A DNA stretch of 64,000 nucleotides, taken from assembly GCA_029962745.1 (NCBI GenBank), contig CM057167.1, positions 24,900,642 through 24,964,641 on the forward strand, given 5' to 3'. This document shows, piece by piece, positions 1 through 11,300 of this stretch. Source of the DNA: Echinometra lucunter. Its lineage: Eukaryota > Echinodermata > Echinoidea > Camarodonta > Echinometridae. The position numbers and the translations under genes are program-made. Below the pieces are notes generated by a model. The model was given only the letters and a program-made list of their open reading frames with translations. It searched no databases and was not told where the DNA came from. The stretch's first letter is position 1. The number at the start of each line of letters is the position of its first letter.

Positions 1-230
1 GTGCTGCCACCTCGTCCTTTCCTTGTTTAGCCTGCGTCACATTTATGGTTTTAAATGTCTACATGTAGATGAAATTGGAAAAGGGCAAAATGAAATTTGT
101 GTTAAAAATGAAATTGACCCGAAATAATTTTATATTTGGGAAAAAATATAAAAATATCATAGAACCCCCTTCTCCTCTTCAATTTCAAAATATCCTGACA
201 ACAAGCTATAGGAATCAGATTTCACTTGGC

Positions 231-756
231 TTAAAGGCATTGGCTAACTTTGTGAGCAGCTGATTTAAAAAATTCTCAAACTACATATACATGTGTAAGA
301 TGAAACATGTGTATTCATGAGTACTTTTATTTGTCCTCAAAAACCCTGAAACCAACCATAATTTGGAATAAAAAACTGTCAGTAAGATGTAAACCGCGAT
401 TTTATTATTTTTGGTCTCAGAGACAATAAATAAGAGGACTGTTTTGCTCGAGTTAAAAAATACTGTTATCTGCCTCCCTCCGCGTGATACGCCAATACAC
501 ACAATATGGTCTGGTTAGCCATGTGCGCATGTGCACTCCTTACGTCGAGTCTGTGCAACCAACCCGATATATTTTTCAAACATTGGGTTCACATTTCTAA
601 TATTTAAAAATACTTCCTGTAGGCTAGATATTATACTTTGAAACTTTCAGACTGGTATTTTTATACTACATGTATAACCCTTATGTTTATCCCTTTTCAA
701 GTACATGTAGCAAAATGAGTTTTTTAAAATCATAACAGTGTTAACCAATGCCTTAA
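231..756. mobile_element. TTAA-ended MITE, family B, copy 1
   Basis: The ends are TTAAAGGCATTGGCTAAC and GTTAACCAATGCCTTAA, an inverted pair bounded by TTAA. A reverse-complement relative occurs at 27097-27576. There is no coding capacity. TTAA target sites fit piggyBac or Kolobok mobilisation. Confidence 0.8.
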
Positions 757-1299
757 AGAAAAACAATAACGGTATTAGCAGTGATCATGTATTATGATTT
801 TTAAAAAAAAAACTGCTGTTGATTTCTCGCTGTATTGTACTTTGTATGTACAGTATGCAGTCCTAAAATGGTGATAGGACTTGACCTTATTATGACAAGA
901 AAATAGAAATTGATTTTGTGCAAAGTCTTTTTGTATTCAGAAGCATTTGACATCATATACATATAAACTTGTACATGCCTGTCAACTAATGGTCATTTGA
1001 GCTTTCACCATTAATCCAATCCAACTTCTAATTGAGTCGTTAATGTCAAATGAGGCATCCCCAGTATATGATTAAGCCCTTTCTCATTGCTTACTGGAAG
1101 GAAATCAAAGGATGTACATGTATTTTTGATTTTGTGATTTATTTATAAGTTCTGAACTGGAAAATGAATATAATGTGATATTGAGAGTCACAATAATTCA
1201 GCCACCGTGCTAATGCCATACATGTATGTATTGCAATCATGGTAATGGAATTTCCTTGAATTGAGTTGTATGGAGCGTGGGAAAAAATGTATAGTCTAG

Positions 1300-1799
1300 N
1301 NNNNNNNNNNNNNNNNNNNNNNNNNNNNNNNNNNNNNNNNNNNNNNNNNNNNNNNNNNNNNNNNNNNNNNNNNNNNNNNNNNNNNNNNNNNNNNNNNNNN
1401 NNNNNNNNNNNNNNNNNNNNNNNNNNNNNNNNNNNNNNNNNNNNNNNNNNNNNNNNNNNNNNNNNNNNNNNNNNNNNNNNNNNNNNNNNNNNNNNNNNNN
1501 NNNNNNNNNNNNNNNNNNNNNNNNNNNNNNNNNNNNNNNNNNNNNNNNNNNNNNNNNNNNNNNNNNNNNNNNNNNNNNNNNNNNNNNNNNNNNNNNNNNN
1601 NNNNNNNNNNNNNNNNNNNNNNNNNNNNNNNNNNNNNNNNNNNNNNNNNNNNNNNNNNNNNNNNNNNNNNNNNNNNNNNNNNNNNNNNNNNNNNNNNNNN
1701 NNNNNNNNNNNNNNNNNNNNNNNNNNNNNNNNNNNNNNNNNNNNNNNNNNNNNNNNNNNNNNNNNNNNNNNNNNNNNNNNNNNNNNNNNNNNNNNNNNN
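1300..1799. other. Assembly gap of 500 N
   Basis: Exactly 500 N, so probably a placeholder of unknown true size. It may hide part of the missing MYO1D 5' exons. The first bases after it (TGCCTCTTGTGAAG then GTAAGC) look like a donor site but do not fit the codon expected before the P-loop. Confidence 0.98.
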
Positions 1800-2164
1800 T
1801 GCCTCTTGTGAAGGTAAGCACAGTATAGCTACAAAGGCCTACTGCTCAGTGCTTGTATTTTCTCAGATGAGTGGAAGCGAAAAAGTAATTATCATTACAA
1901 TCTAAGCATATTTCCCTTTGAGAATGGCCCGTTAGTTTGCAGCCAGGCAGAAAACTTTTGTCTACGTATCTGCAAGAAAGATCCAGTTAAGCACATGCCT
2001 GGTCATATTTTCTCCTGGAGGCATCGAACATGGTATAAAGGGAACGAGCCGAGCTATATGTAGATGTGACTCTAGCTCTGGAAACTCCTTGGGGTGATAA
2101 TGATATTATGGGACTACACACAAATGTCGGGCCGGCCAAACACTCAAGCTATTTCTGGTTACAT

Positions 2165-2290
2165 TTCAAAATTAGATTCAGATTCAGATTCATAGATTTT
2201 ATTTCATTTTCATTTTCACAATATCAGTTACTAAATCAAATATAATACATACAACAAAAGAAGAAAACATTGAAGGCATATAAGATAGAA
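2165..2290. repeat. AT-rich dispersed-repeat flank split by a MITE
   Basis: A TTCAGATTCAGATTCATAG motif and an AATATAATACATACAACA stretch resemble a LINE-type 3' end. The same style of sequence resumes at 2851-3240, so the element at about 2300-2850 seems to have inserted into it. Confidence 0.4.
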
Positions 2291-2299
2291 ACCATTGTA

Positions 2300-2850
2300 C
2301 AACGCCTACTCAGCTTGTTGTACGCAAGTCTATGGGAGCTGAACTCGCGATATTCGTACCATTGCACTCGTACCATCCAAAATGTACCATTGCATGGTTC
2401 ATTAACGTGACGTCACAAGTAGCTTGCGGTGCATTGCGATATAGACCCATACGCGTATTTATTTTTGCATGCTCAGGCTATATGCCAGCAAGTCACGTTA
2501 GCGCACTGGTGCAGATACGTGCACGCGCACAGGCCAGCTGCATTTTTTTTGCAGTCAGCCGACCCTAGCCCTCCTTTCTTTCCCTGCTCTATAAATCCTG
2601 AATTCTTCACCAAAATGTGACTGTTTTTCTTGATTTTCATCAATTTCATCAATTTCTCAGACTTCCGAGGCATTGTACAGTACAAATAGCGAATATTCTA
2701 ATTCGTGCAATGGTACGAGATTTCGCATTTGGTGAAAGATCGCGACGTAACTTCTATTCAACTCGGCTTTGCCTCGTTGAATAGAAGGTCGCTCTTTCAC
2801 CTCATGCGAAATCTCGTACCATCGCACTCAATGTCTATTCGCTATTTGTA
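2300..2850. mobile_element. Foldback element with strong palindrome at its right end
   Basis: Bases 2682-2767 and 2774-2850 are near-perfect inverted arms (AATGGTACGAGATTTCGCAT and ATGCGAAATCTCGTACCAT) around TCGGCTTTGCC. The left part (TCTATGGGAGCTGAAC, CGTACCATCCAAAATGTACC) has a reverse-complement copy at 33600-33710. Confidence 0.7.
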
Positions 2851-3266
2851 TAATATGCAAAAAAAAATTCAAGAAAAGGAACTGAATAGAAATTATTTAA
2901 GAATGGAAATAAAACAGAGAGCAGCATTTACAGAAGAGAGCTTGTGATATCATAGGTCCCTGGATGAAATACATACATGTGCATAGGAGATCTTACAATA
3001 CTAAATGATACATGACTACATAAAACTAGGCAGAAATTTCCCATTACAGAATCAGAGATGACAAAATACAAATTTGAAACAAAAATAGAAAATAATTAAG
3101 TAAAAAAAAAATAAGTAATACAATATATGACAACAGAAGAAAAAAATAGATACTTTGCCAAGTTTGCCTTGATAAGCAGTTACAGAAACAATCATTTTAT
3201 CAATGTTTTATCTAAAAAACAACAACAAAAGATTGTGTGATAACAGCTGGTTTAAAATAGTAAGAT

Positions 3267-3679
3267 TTAACCCATTCCTGATAGGAATTATTTAAAGACT
3301 AATTTGATCAGCTTTTATTCTTCAAATTGGCAAACCAACATTTTTATTTTATTGCTACATTTTCTTATAAAACGTCATGTATCTGAAATGAATATAAATT
3401 GACGGAAATTATGATGAGAAGTCAAAAAGTTGCCAATTTTCAGGGAAAGCATTGAATTTAAACTTTCTATCACATTGCCAATTTAAGTATTTTAATGCTT
3501 ATTTTCCTTTAAAAAGTTTTCAGCATCAAACAACGAATATTAACGCAACCAAAATGGGCCCAGTTTGTGTAGAATTTTTTGCTCTTTCTGCTCATGTATT
3601 TGGTATGATTTTTAGGGCTTTGCATCAAAAGATATTAGGCCAAACCACAAAATGTGGACCTCTGTCACAAATGGGTTAA
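3267..3679. mobile_element. TTAA-ended MITE, family A, copy 1
   Basis: Starts TTAACCCATTCCTGATAG and ends CTGTCACAAATGGGTTAA. About 410 bp, no coding potential. Near-identical relatives occur at 30872, 45168 (inverted) and 61992. Confidence 0.88.
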
Positions 3680-4050
3680 ACAGAAGACATAACTACATGT
3701 AGGTGTAGCTTCTCTGTTCAAAAACCTTAATACGGTAGACAGCCACTAGTTTTTTTAATAAGCCAGAATACATGTAGTGCAGTGCTGCACCTGTTTGTAT
3801 TATAGGCGGGTGTCAATATTGATCACATTAGTCAGGATCAAGGCCAAATTGTCTTTATTACCTAGAATCAAGGACATATTAGCCTTTGAAATCAAGCTTT
3901 AATTTATTACAATACCCTGGTCAGAACAACGAGACTGACGCTCCATTCAGACTATCTACATTCATTGTATGGCTATATACATGTGAAAGTGATAAGTAGG
4001 CCCTACTTAAATTTTCATAATATGGACAGCGTAAAAAGAAACATACATGT

Positions 4051-4299
4051 ACACTCTTATTTCCACGGTGTCATATTGACTCGGAAACGGCGTCAGCTGG
4101 GAGTCAACTCTATTCCGAGTTAAAATGACTCGTTTTCCTAGTTATTTGGACTCAGAATTGAGTCGATTCTCGGCTAATGCCACACCATTCCGAGTCAAAT
4201 TAATTTGGAATCCGATTGATTCACTTTAACTCGGAATAGAGTTGACTCCCAGCTGACGCTGTTTCCGAGTCAATTTAACACAGTGGAAATAAGAGTGTA
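4051..4299. mobile_element. Near-palindromic MITE
   Basis: Arms ACACTCTTATTTCCACGG and CAGTGGAAATAAGAGTGT continue inward for about 85 bp (AACTCGGAATAGAGTTGACTC mirror). It would fold into one long hairpin. Confidence 0.88.
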
Positions 4300-4314
4300 G
4301 TATAATGAACAGGA

Positions 4315-4481
4315 TAAAAACTACTTTCGAAAAATCAACTCAAGTGCAATTTTGAAAGCCTGTTGTACTGCCCATAGAAATCATGTTCGGATTACATAAT
4401 AAGCCATTGTAAAGTCCACACATTTCTAAAGATGATAGACAGGGCTATTGCCCCGAGTTGATTTTCCGAAAGTAGTTTTTA
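4315..4481. mobile_element. Short inverted-repeat MITE
   Basis: Termini TAAAAACTACTTTCG and CGAAAGTAGTTTTTA, then ATCAACTC/GAGTTGAT. It sits 15 bp after the previous hairpin. Confidence 0.78.
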
Positions 4482-5164
4482 TGTGTTAATGGAACATTGT
4501 ATTAGGTATAGGGAATCTCATGTTAGAGCATCGTTTCCTGCAAAAACTTGATGAAGTATCAGCATCCCCTTGTCGTATGTAACATTGTATCGTATGGAAA
4601 TCCTGTAACTGGGCTGGGCTCATCGAGTGTGCACGCTGCTACGACAAATCCGCTATACTTTTGTGTGCTCTAGCACTGAACTTTTTTAATAATTATGTGT
4701 TTTATTAGCTTTCCAATCACATATGATCACTGAACTTGACACAACCTGATATAAATCAGAACTCCCCCAAACTTGTTCTAACAAGTACTGTACATGTATG
4801 TGTGCCCCTTTAGGGGTAGAAAATTACATAGACTATCTACTAGTAAAAGAGCCTGTTCATACCCAAAACTCGATGAAGAAACATCGTATAAAGAATCATT
4901 GTATCGCCAACAGAGTGTTCAGACCAATAGTAAATCTTTGGTTCAGACACACATCCCAAGCACTTTAAGTCTAAAGAAAATGTTGTATGGATGCACAGTT
5001 TTCTACTGTGCATGCTGTCATCACAAGGTCAATCATGTCTTCTCTCAACCGCAGTCACGTTAAACCCCACCCAGTTATACCATTCTGCGGTGGCCATACG
5101 TTCAGACAAACATGGACCATGGTTCTTTATCGAGTTCTAGTTTAAAACAATACTCAAACACTCA

Positions 5165-5620
5165 GGTCACTTCCATTGAAGAGTGGACAGCATCCGCGAG
5201 AAAAAAAACGTGGAAAAGGGGTATTTTTTCAGGGGTAGGCGCGGAACGCGAATAGAGTGTCAAAAACGCCCAAAAATGAAAAAAAAAAAACCACCAAAAT
5301 CACGATAATCTAAAATGCGAAAAGGGTATGTAATTTGCACCGACTGCGAGACCGACTGTAACAAGACCCGTGAACGGAAAATCCTATAACGCCTGTGTAA
5401 AACATAATGAGACAGTGAATTATCTCGAGATAAAAACGGCCCCACTAACACTCTCAAGATATGAAAATGGGAATATCCTCGTTTAGGGTGTGCAAATCTG
5501 GGACATCTGCACAAAATCCATGTTTAGGGTGTCCTAGCAGCCTGCCCTTGAATCCTCGTTTAGGGTGCTTTTTTTAGGACGATTCTCGCGGATGCTGTCC
5601 ACTCTTCAATGGAAGTGACC
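5165..5620. mobile_element. Inverted-repeat element with internal TTTAGGGTG repeats
   Basis: Arms GGTCACTTCCATTGAAGAG and CTCTTCAATGGAAGTGACC extend about 38 bp (through GACAGCATCCGCGAGAA). The interior has three CGTTTAGGGTG-like repeats. Confidence 0.85.
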
Positions 5621-7394
5621 CCCCGGGGCTGTAAGCATACAGACACAGAAATTTACATGTACATGTAGGTATACCGATTCGGTATACAGTAGCTATATAG
5701 TTTTGGTATAGCTACACGTATACGACAGAATATTTGTGTCTGAACAAGGGGTGACTTTCGTATAGTCCGAATACTAGTAGGCTAATGATTCCAGACCAAC
5801 AACAGTCAAACAAGTTACATTACCAAGAATGGCCAGGTATTTGTCATTTAGAGTGAATATGAAGTCCGTCTTGTCGTGTGACTGAGGTGTTATACTAGAA
5901 GCCAGTTTTATAGCATGATACAAGGTTGATTAAATCAGTATGAAAGAAAGGGTTCGTTATCCTGTGTTTGTGTGTGGTTGTATCATTGTATGGCCATGGC
6001 CGGGTGACATTATCATTTGATTAAAACAATCCACTGTGGTACGACGTTGTTTACTAATGGTGAAAGGCAAATTGGCAGTGCCTATTATTGCAGTGTAGTG
6101 TATTTTGCTGGTAATTATGAAATCCATGTGATATTTGTGTGTCAGCAGATAAAGCTGTTTTAGTCCGAATGCCAATAGTTTTTTTAAAAATAGTCACTAC
6201 CTTCTAGAGATGGGCAAAAATACGGAGAATAAAATGTGCCATTGATGATTGAGTGTGAAATGGTATTCATTGGAATTTTAGGATTATTCTTGCAGAGTGG
6301 CATGTTCTGAGGGAAAGATGATATCCACGTGAAGTGGGATTTGGAGGAAATTAAGTTTTAGATTCTATTTTTGAAGATTCCAAATGCATTAAGTCAAGTA
6401 ACACCATTACACCTTTTTTATTTGATTTCTGATAGGACCCCATAGAAGAACACTTGAATTTTGGAAATTATGTCAATGAAATGGGCCATATCCTCCTTGA
6501 TTACATATTTTCATGAATTGCCATGTATTCATTTATTGTATTTATGTTGATATGGAAATAAAAACAAACAAACAAACAAACAGTGGGATTGCTCTACAAG
6601 GTGCACCGTCTATGAAGCAGAAAGGGTTAAAATACAAAAATATTAAAGTGACATTTTTATTTGGAAATGGGGACACAGTGAATAATAGATTTTACAAATT
6701 GAGGCTTTTTCTTATTTTTTTGTCTGTCTGATTTCCATCATTTTCATAAAATCCAAATTTAGGAATCGAAATCAATAAAAGGTTCTTTCATGTACGATCT
6801 GGAGACCAGCGCTGGATCCAGAATTTTTTTAAAGGGGGGGTCAATCGGCTCTTTCACCACTCGCAGCAGCAAGAACCGCTGCGTTAGTGCTCGATATACG
6901 GCGAGTTTAGCTCTACACCATTTGCTTTTTATGAGCAGCATAATACGAGCTAGATACGCAATAGTGTGACTGCTCGCGTCAGATTTGCTGCGTATTGCTG
7001 GGTACGGCTGCGAATTGATAGCGCAGCAATACGCAAGCCAAATACGCAAAGGTGTGAACGTAGCATTAGAGGCTTGTTCACATATGAAATTGAAAATCCC
7101 TGTGTCTTTTTTGTATGTTACTTTTTTACCTTTTATACCCACTGTACGAGGTACAGTTTTACTCACCTTTTTTGAAGAGCGAATGTAGCAGAAACACATG
7201 TCAGATATTGCTATGGAATGGCCTTCATGGGTGTGATACACATTTGGTCTGTGATGAAATGTAATATAATTATCCATAATTGATGCAAAATGCTACTGTC
7301 ATGTGATGAGTTCATCCAGAGTATGAGAAGATAATATTTCATTAAATTTCCTAATTGAGTCTCTATTATTGTGACACAGTGCTCTCATAGTCAG

Positions 7395-7807
7395 TAGGTG
7401 AATCCTCATCAACTTCAGCTTGAAGAATAGCCGTTTAATTTGGGATCTTGACCTCAGGTATTAGCCTTAACTCTGCTGAAGTGTGCGAATGCTGTCTGCT
7501 TCAGCCTGAGCTCCGTACATTACAATTTATAGCTCGATGCTAGTGCACCGTTTATGATCAAACGGATTATACGCCAGCTCCTGAAGCTCAAGCTTATAAG
7601 GAGGCATCAAAAATAGCCCACTATTTCATGAATTAAGAGGCTGTTCTGCAAATAAGTCCAAGATGTGGGTTGGTTCCTTTCCAAACAAAATAGCGGGCTA
7701 ACTCCCTCTTCATCTGGGAATTAGCTCACTATTTTCTGATAGGGTTAATTCATTGGATCAGAAATAGTGAGCTATTCTTTAAGCTGGAGCCGATGAGGAT
7801 GCACCTA
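7395..7807. mobile_element. TAGGTG-ended foldback element
   Basis: Left TAGGTGAATCCTCATCAACT, right ATGAGGATGCACCTA. Both continue to AAGAATAGC and its mirror. A related element spans 16312-17289. Confidence 0.75.
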
Positions 7808-8239
7808 GTGTATGTCAGCCTAACAAGGGCATAGGAAATGAGATAGGATGATGGTAGGGTTGTATAATAGAGGTGAGAAGAAGAAATGGTGGGCAGAAAA
7901 AGGAGTGTTTGAAAGGGGGATGCATAAAAGAATAGGATAAATACAGTGAGATATAAAGATATAACAAACTAAATTTTTCCTGGAAGAGGGGAGCATAAAG
8001 GTGGCCAGAAGTTTGATTTTCATTTTATTTTATAATGTAACGATTTTGAAAAATATATTTTTGATGTTTATAGAAGTAGGCGCTGCAAGTAAGAAATATG
8101 TTCTTTCTGTTAATCACTGCGCATCAAATTTAGGAATAAATAAGGTATATGCACAGTGGTATTGTGTTTCTAACTTTTCTTTTTTTTTGTAAGCTCTTCC
8201 TCTTATGGTCTTTTCTCTTGATTTCTTTTGATCTTTTAG

Positions 8240-8333
8240 GTGAGAGTGGCTCAGGAAAGACAGAAGCCTCTAAGATCATCATGAGATACATTGCTGCAGT
8301 CACCAATGTCAGTAAACAGGCAGAGGTTGAAAG
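8240..8333 (+). CDS. MYO1D: MYO1D exon with P-loop
   Basis: The acceptor is TTTTAG and the donor AG|GTAGGT. The exon enters with two bases of the P-loop glycine codon and leaves with two bases of an arginine codon. It encodes [11 protein letters not shown], the ATP-phosphate-binding loop, followed by [10 protein letters not shown], a MYO1D-type helix. This is the first exon I can place; the upstream exon must end with a single G. Confidence 0.95.
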
Positions 8334-11300
8334 GTAGGTAATGTGCACCATCTTCTTTTTACTCATTGACTTCCCCTATTCCTATGGGTATAATACAAGG
8401 ATCACCTGTTCCTATGAGCAATGCATTATCCCTCACCTGACAATTCTGACAGAACTGCATTTTCAAAGTTGAAAAGAAAAGTCTCTTCAATCATAGTTTC
8501 CCCAGTTGTGTGTAATTCCTTGAATCAACAGCCTATTTAAAGTTCCCCTTTTTTTACTTAGATAAAAAAAACTGTTCAAATGTCATTATACTATTTTACA
8601 CTTTTTTTTTAAAGGAAATGAAAATACTGAAATGAAAAAAAAAATGAAACAAAGAACTGTAAGCTTTCTCATGAAGAAAAATAAATCATCAATAAGGAAA
8701 AGGAATAAATGTTTCCTAAAACCTATGGAAACAAAATAGTTCCATTATTAAAGTTTTTATTGTGTGGAATTGTGATAATTGAGCTGTCATCTGGCTACTT
8801 ACTTGCTGCAATAATGAATAATGAATATGTTTATCATCCATCACAATATCATAGACATAATGTGTATTACATTGTATATGAAAATAACAGATACATGTAC
8901 AATTTACTAAGTACATTTATATAATTGTATGAAGTGCTGTTTTGTATTACATTAATTTTAGAACACAGCAAAATATTTATCAATGGACGGTTGACATTTT
9001 TATGGTGCTTCACTTTGAATTGCCTGTATTAGTTTCGATGCTGATTGGCTTTTGACATTTAGACTGGCGTTCTATACCCCTTTATGATAAATCATGTGCT
9101 TGAATTTGTAGTATTTATATCCTGTCTCGAAATCATTTATCATCTTTGATTTCTCTTCAGTGGACATGAATGCACTTTATTTGTTTGGAAACTGGTCTTC
9201 ATTAAGTCATATTAGGAATAGCTTCGTTCTGTTTCATTGATTATTGCTGTGGGTGAATTCACACTAGTGTTGGTGTTCAGTGTTAGTGTTTATTTTGCAA
9301 TATGAAATCATGATCTAACACACCAATCATGAAATAAGAGATAAATCAGTCGGTGTTGGGTGTTGACCTCTGCTTTTTTGACGTTGCTCCGGTCTTTTGT
9401 GCTTAAGTTTGGTCAAATGTTGCCAGCTAAAGTGAGCAAGGCAGTCTGTGTTTGTACTTCGTGTACAAATTTGTACTATACCCAAAGAGAAAGAAATACC
9501 TATTTCATGGTCAGTGTTGGTGGTGCTACATGTAACTATGTAATATTTTGAGGATTTTTTGTTGATTCATGAGAAATTGAAAAAAAATCCCTTTTTATAA
9601 AAGAAATGAATTCTTTTCATATTTCAAATGTAGACTATTAATAGTCTAATGTGTGGTCGAAAATTAAATCCAATCCATACTTGATGAACCTACTGGATGG
9701 ATCTACGTTCAGTACCTTTTCTTCTTTTTCAAAGAGTGAATGGAAAGTCCTTTTTGCTCATTATTTTAGAGAGATTATATGATTTTGATGTTAGATATTC
9801 CATGGAAAAGGACATTATTAATCAGGATAAGCTCTAAGTCAACATTCACAAAGCAAAAGTCATAAAACTTCAGGGCAATTTTGAATGTGAAGTTCGGCTG
9901 TTAATCATGTACATGCTATGCCATCCAATGCGGCATCTAGCTGCAGGAGCTACTGAAATATTTTCTGCTGCAAGCGAGAAACTCAGAAGAAGTAAATCTA
10001 AACTTACTGTTCCAATCAAGACTATACATGTCTGTGAAGTTTCTTATACAAATAATGCACAGATGTGAGTTTGTTAGTGGCGATACAGCACACTCGAGGG
10101 TATTTACAATGTGCGACTAGCCCGAGGCGCTTGCGCCAAGTGTTTTTGCATAATATTGTAAATACCCGAGATGCCTGCATCGGCAATAACATCACGAATT
10201 TAAATCTGTGCATTATTTGTTTTATAAAACGGGTCGGCAGTATGACTTTGTAGTGGAAAATTGGTTAAAACCGGTCCAAATTTCCTCAGATCGCACAAAC
10301 GAAGAGGCAACATCTGCTTTCTCTTATGACATCACAAGCGTAGCCAGTGTGATGCGCCCCTGAGTAAGCGCATCAAAATCCTTGTGATAATTAACTTTTA
10401 GAAAGAACGCGTATTTCATGGCGCGTGTCTTAGTTTTTACGCGCTAGAGGTAAAGTGATCCATCCAAAATGCACAGTGCTGCACAAAAAATGCACGGCTG
10501 GAAGGTTGCGTAGATTAAAGCATGAACATTTGACATGCATACGCACTCGCTATTGGCTACATACTTGAAACCGTTTTATAATACTGCATGGTGCATGTAG
10601 ATCAAATAGGAATTGCTTTTTTAAATTACCGAACTGCTCTTGTAATTTCACACTGTCCTAGCCTCATTATTTAATAGTTAAAAAACAAAATATTTTTTCT
10701 TCATCGAAAATGATGCTAACACCATTGCAGTGTTAAACTATCCATCCACTGTGCTAGGGTATCAATATCTGCTTCATGATTTGAATAGCTGTGCTAGAGC
10801 TCAATTTTTGCAGAAACTTGTTTAGCTATATGCCAACACCAAATACCAACACCAAGTGTGAAATCACCCATTGTGTACATAATGATTATTATGACATATT
10901 AAGTTATTCTTATCAATATTGTTTTTACTGTTTGTGTATGACAGAGTGAAGAATATCTTAATCCAATCCAATGCACTCCTGGAAGCCTTTGGGAATGCCA
11001 AGACCAACAGGAACGACAACTCCAGTCGCTTTGGCAAGTACATGGACATCAACTTTGACTTCAAGGGAGATCCCATCGGAGGACACATCAACAACTATCT
11101 TCTAGAAAAGGTAAACAAATGTAATGTAAAAATGTTTAGAATCATATGGGAGACTTGGAGGAGAATCCCATCAGAAGACATAACAGCAATTATCTTCTGG
11201 GAAAGGTAAAGAAATGTAATTCAAATGTAATATAAATATTATGACTACCAAATACCCCCATTCCCACAGGCCAGGGGGGCGTTTCATCAACATTTGTTGT

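Larger units (their letters stand above)
9251..10870. mobile_element. hAT-like transposon relic
   Basis: Imperfect inverted ends (GGGTGAATTCACACTAGTGT and AAGTGTGAAATCACCC) enclose 1.6 kb. Near 9931-10016 a frame reads [20 protein letters not shown], then SKSKLTVP, which resembles the C-terminal dimerisation tail of hAT transposases. Another repeat (10041-10582) is nested in it. Confidence 0.6.

Noticed and set aside
1800..1820. Possible end of the MYO1D exon before the P-loop (TGTGAAG then GTAAGC)
   Set aside because: The exon before GESGSGK should end in I/V-S/T plus a single G of glycine. The visible residues (ASCE) do not match.
1237..1821. Frames spanning the first N gap
   Set aside because: They are nearly all unknown residues and carry no information.
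6759..7277. Minus-strand frame of 172 codons
   Set aside because: No recognisable domain. It crosses a repeat-like patch with inverted TACGCAA/TTGCGTA words (6860-7060), and no exon signals support it.
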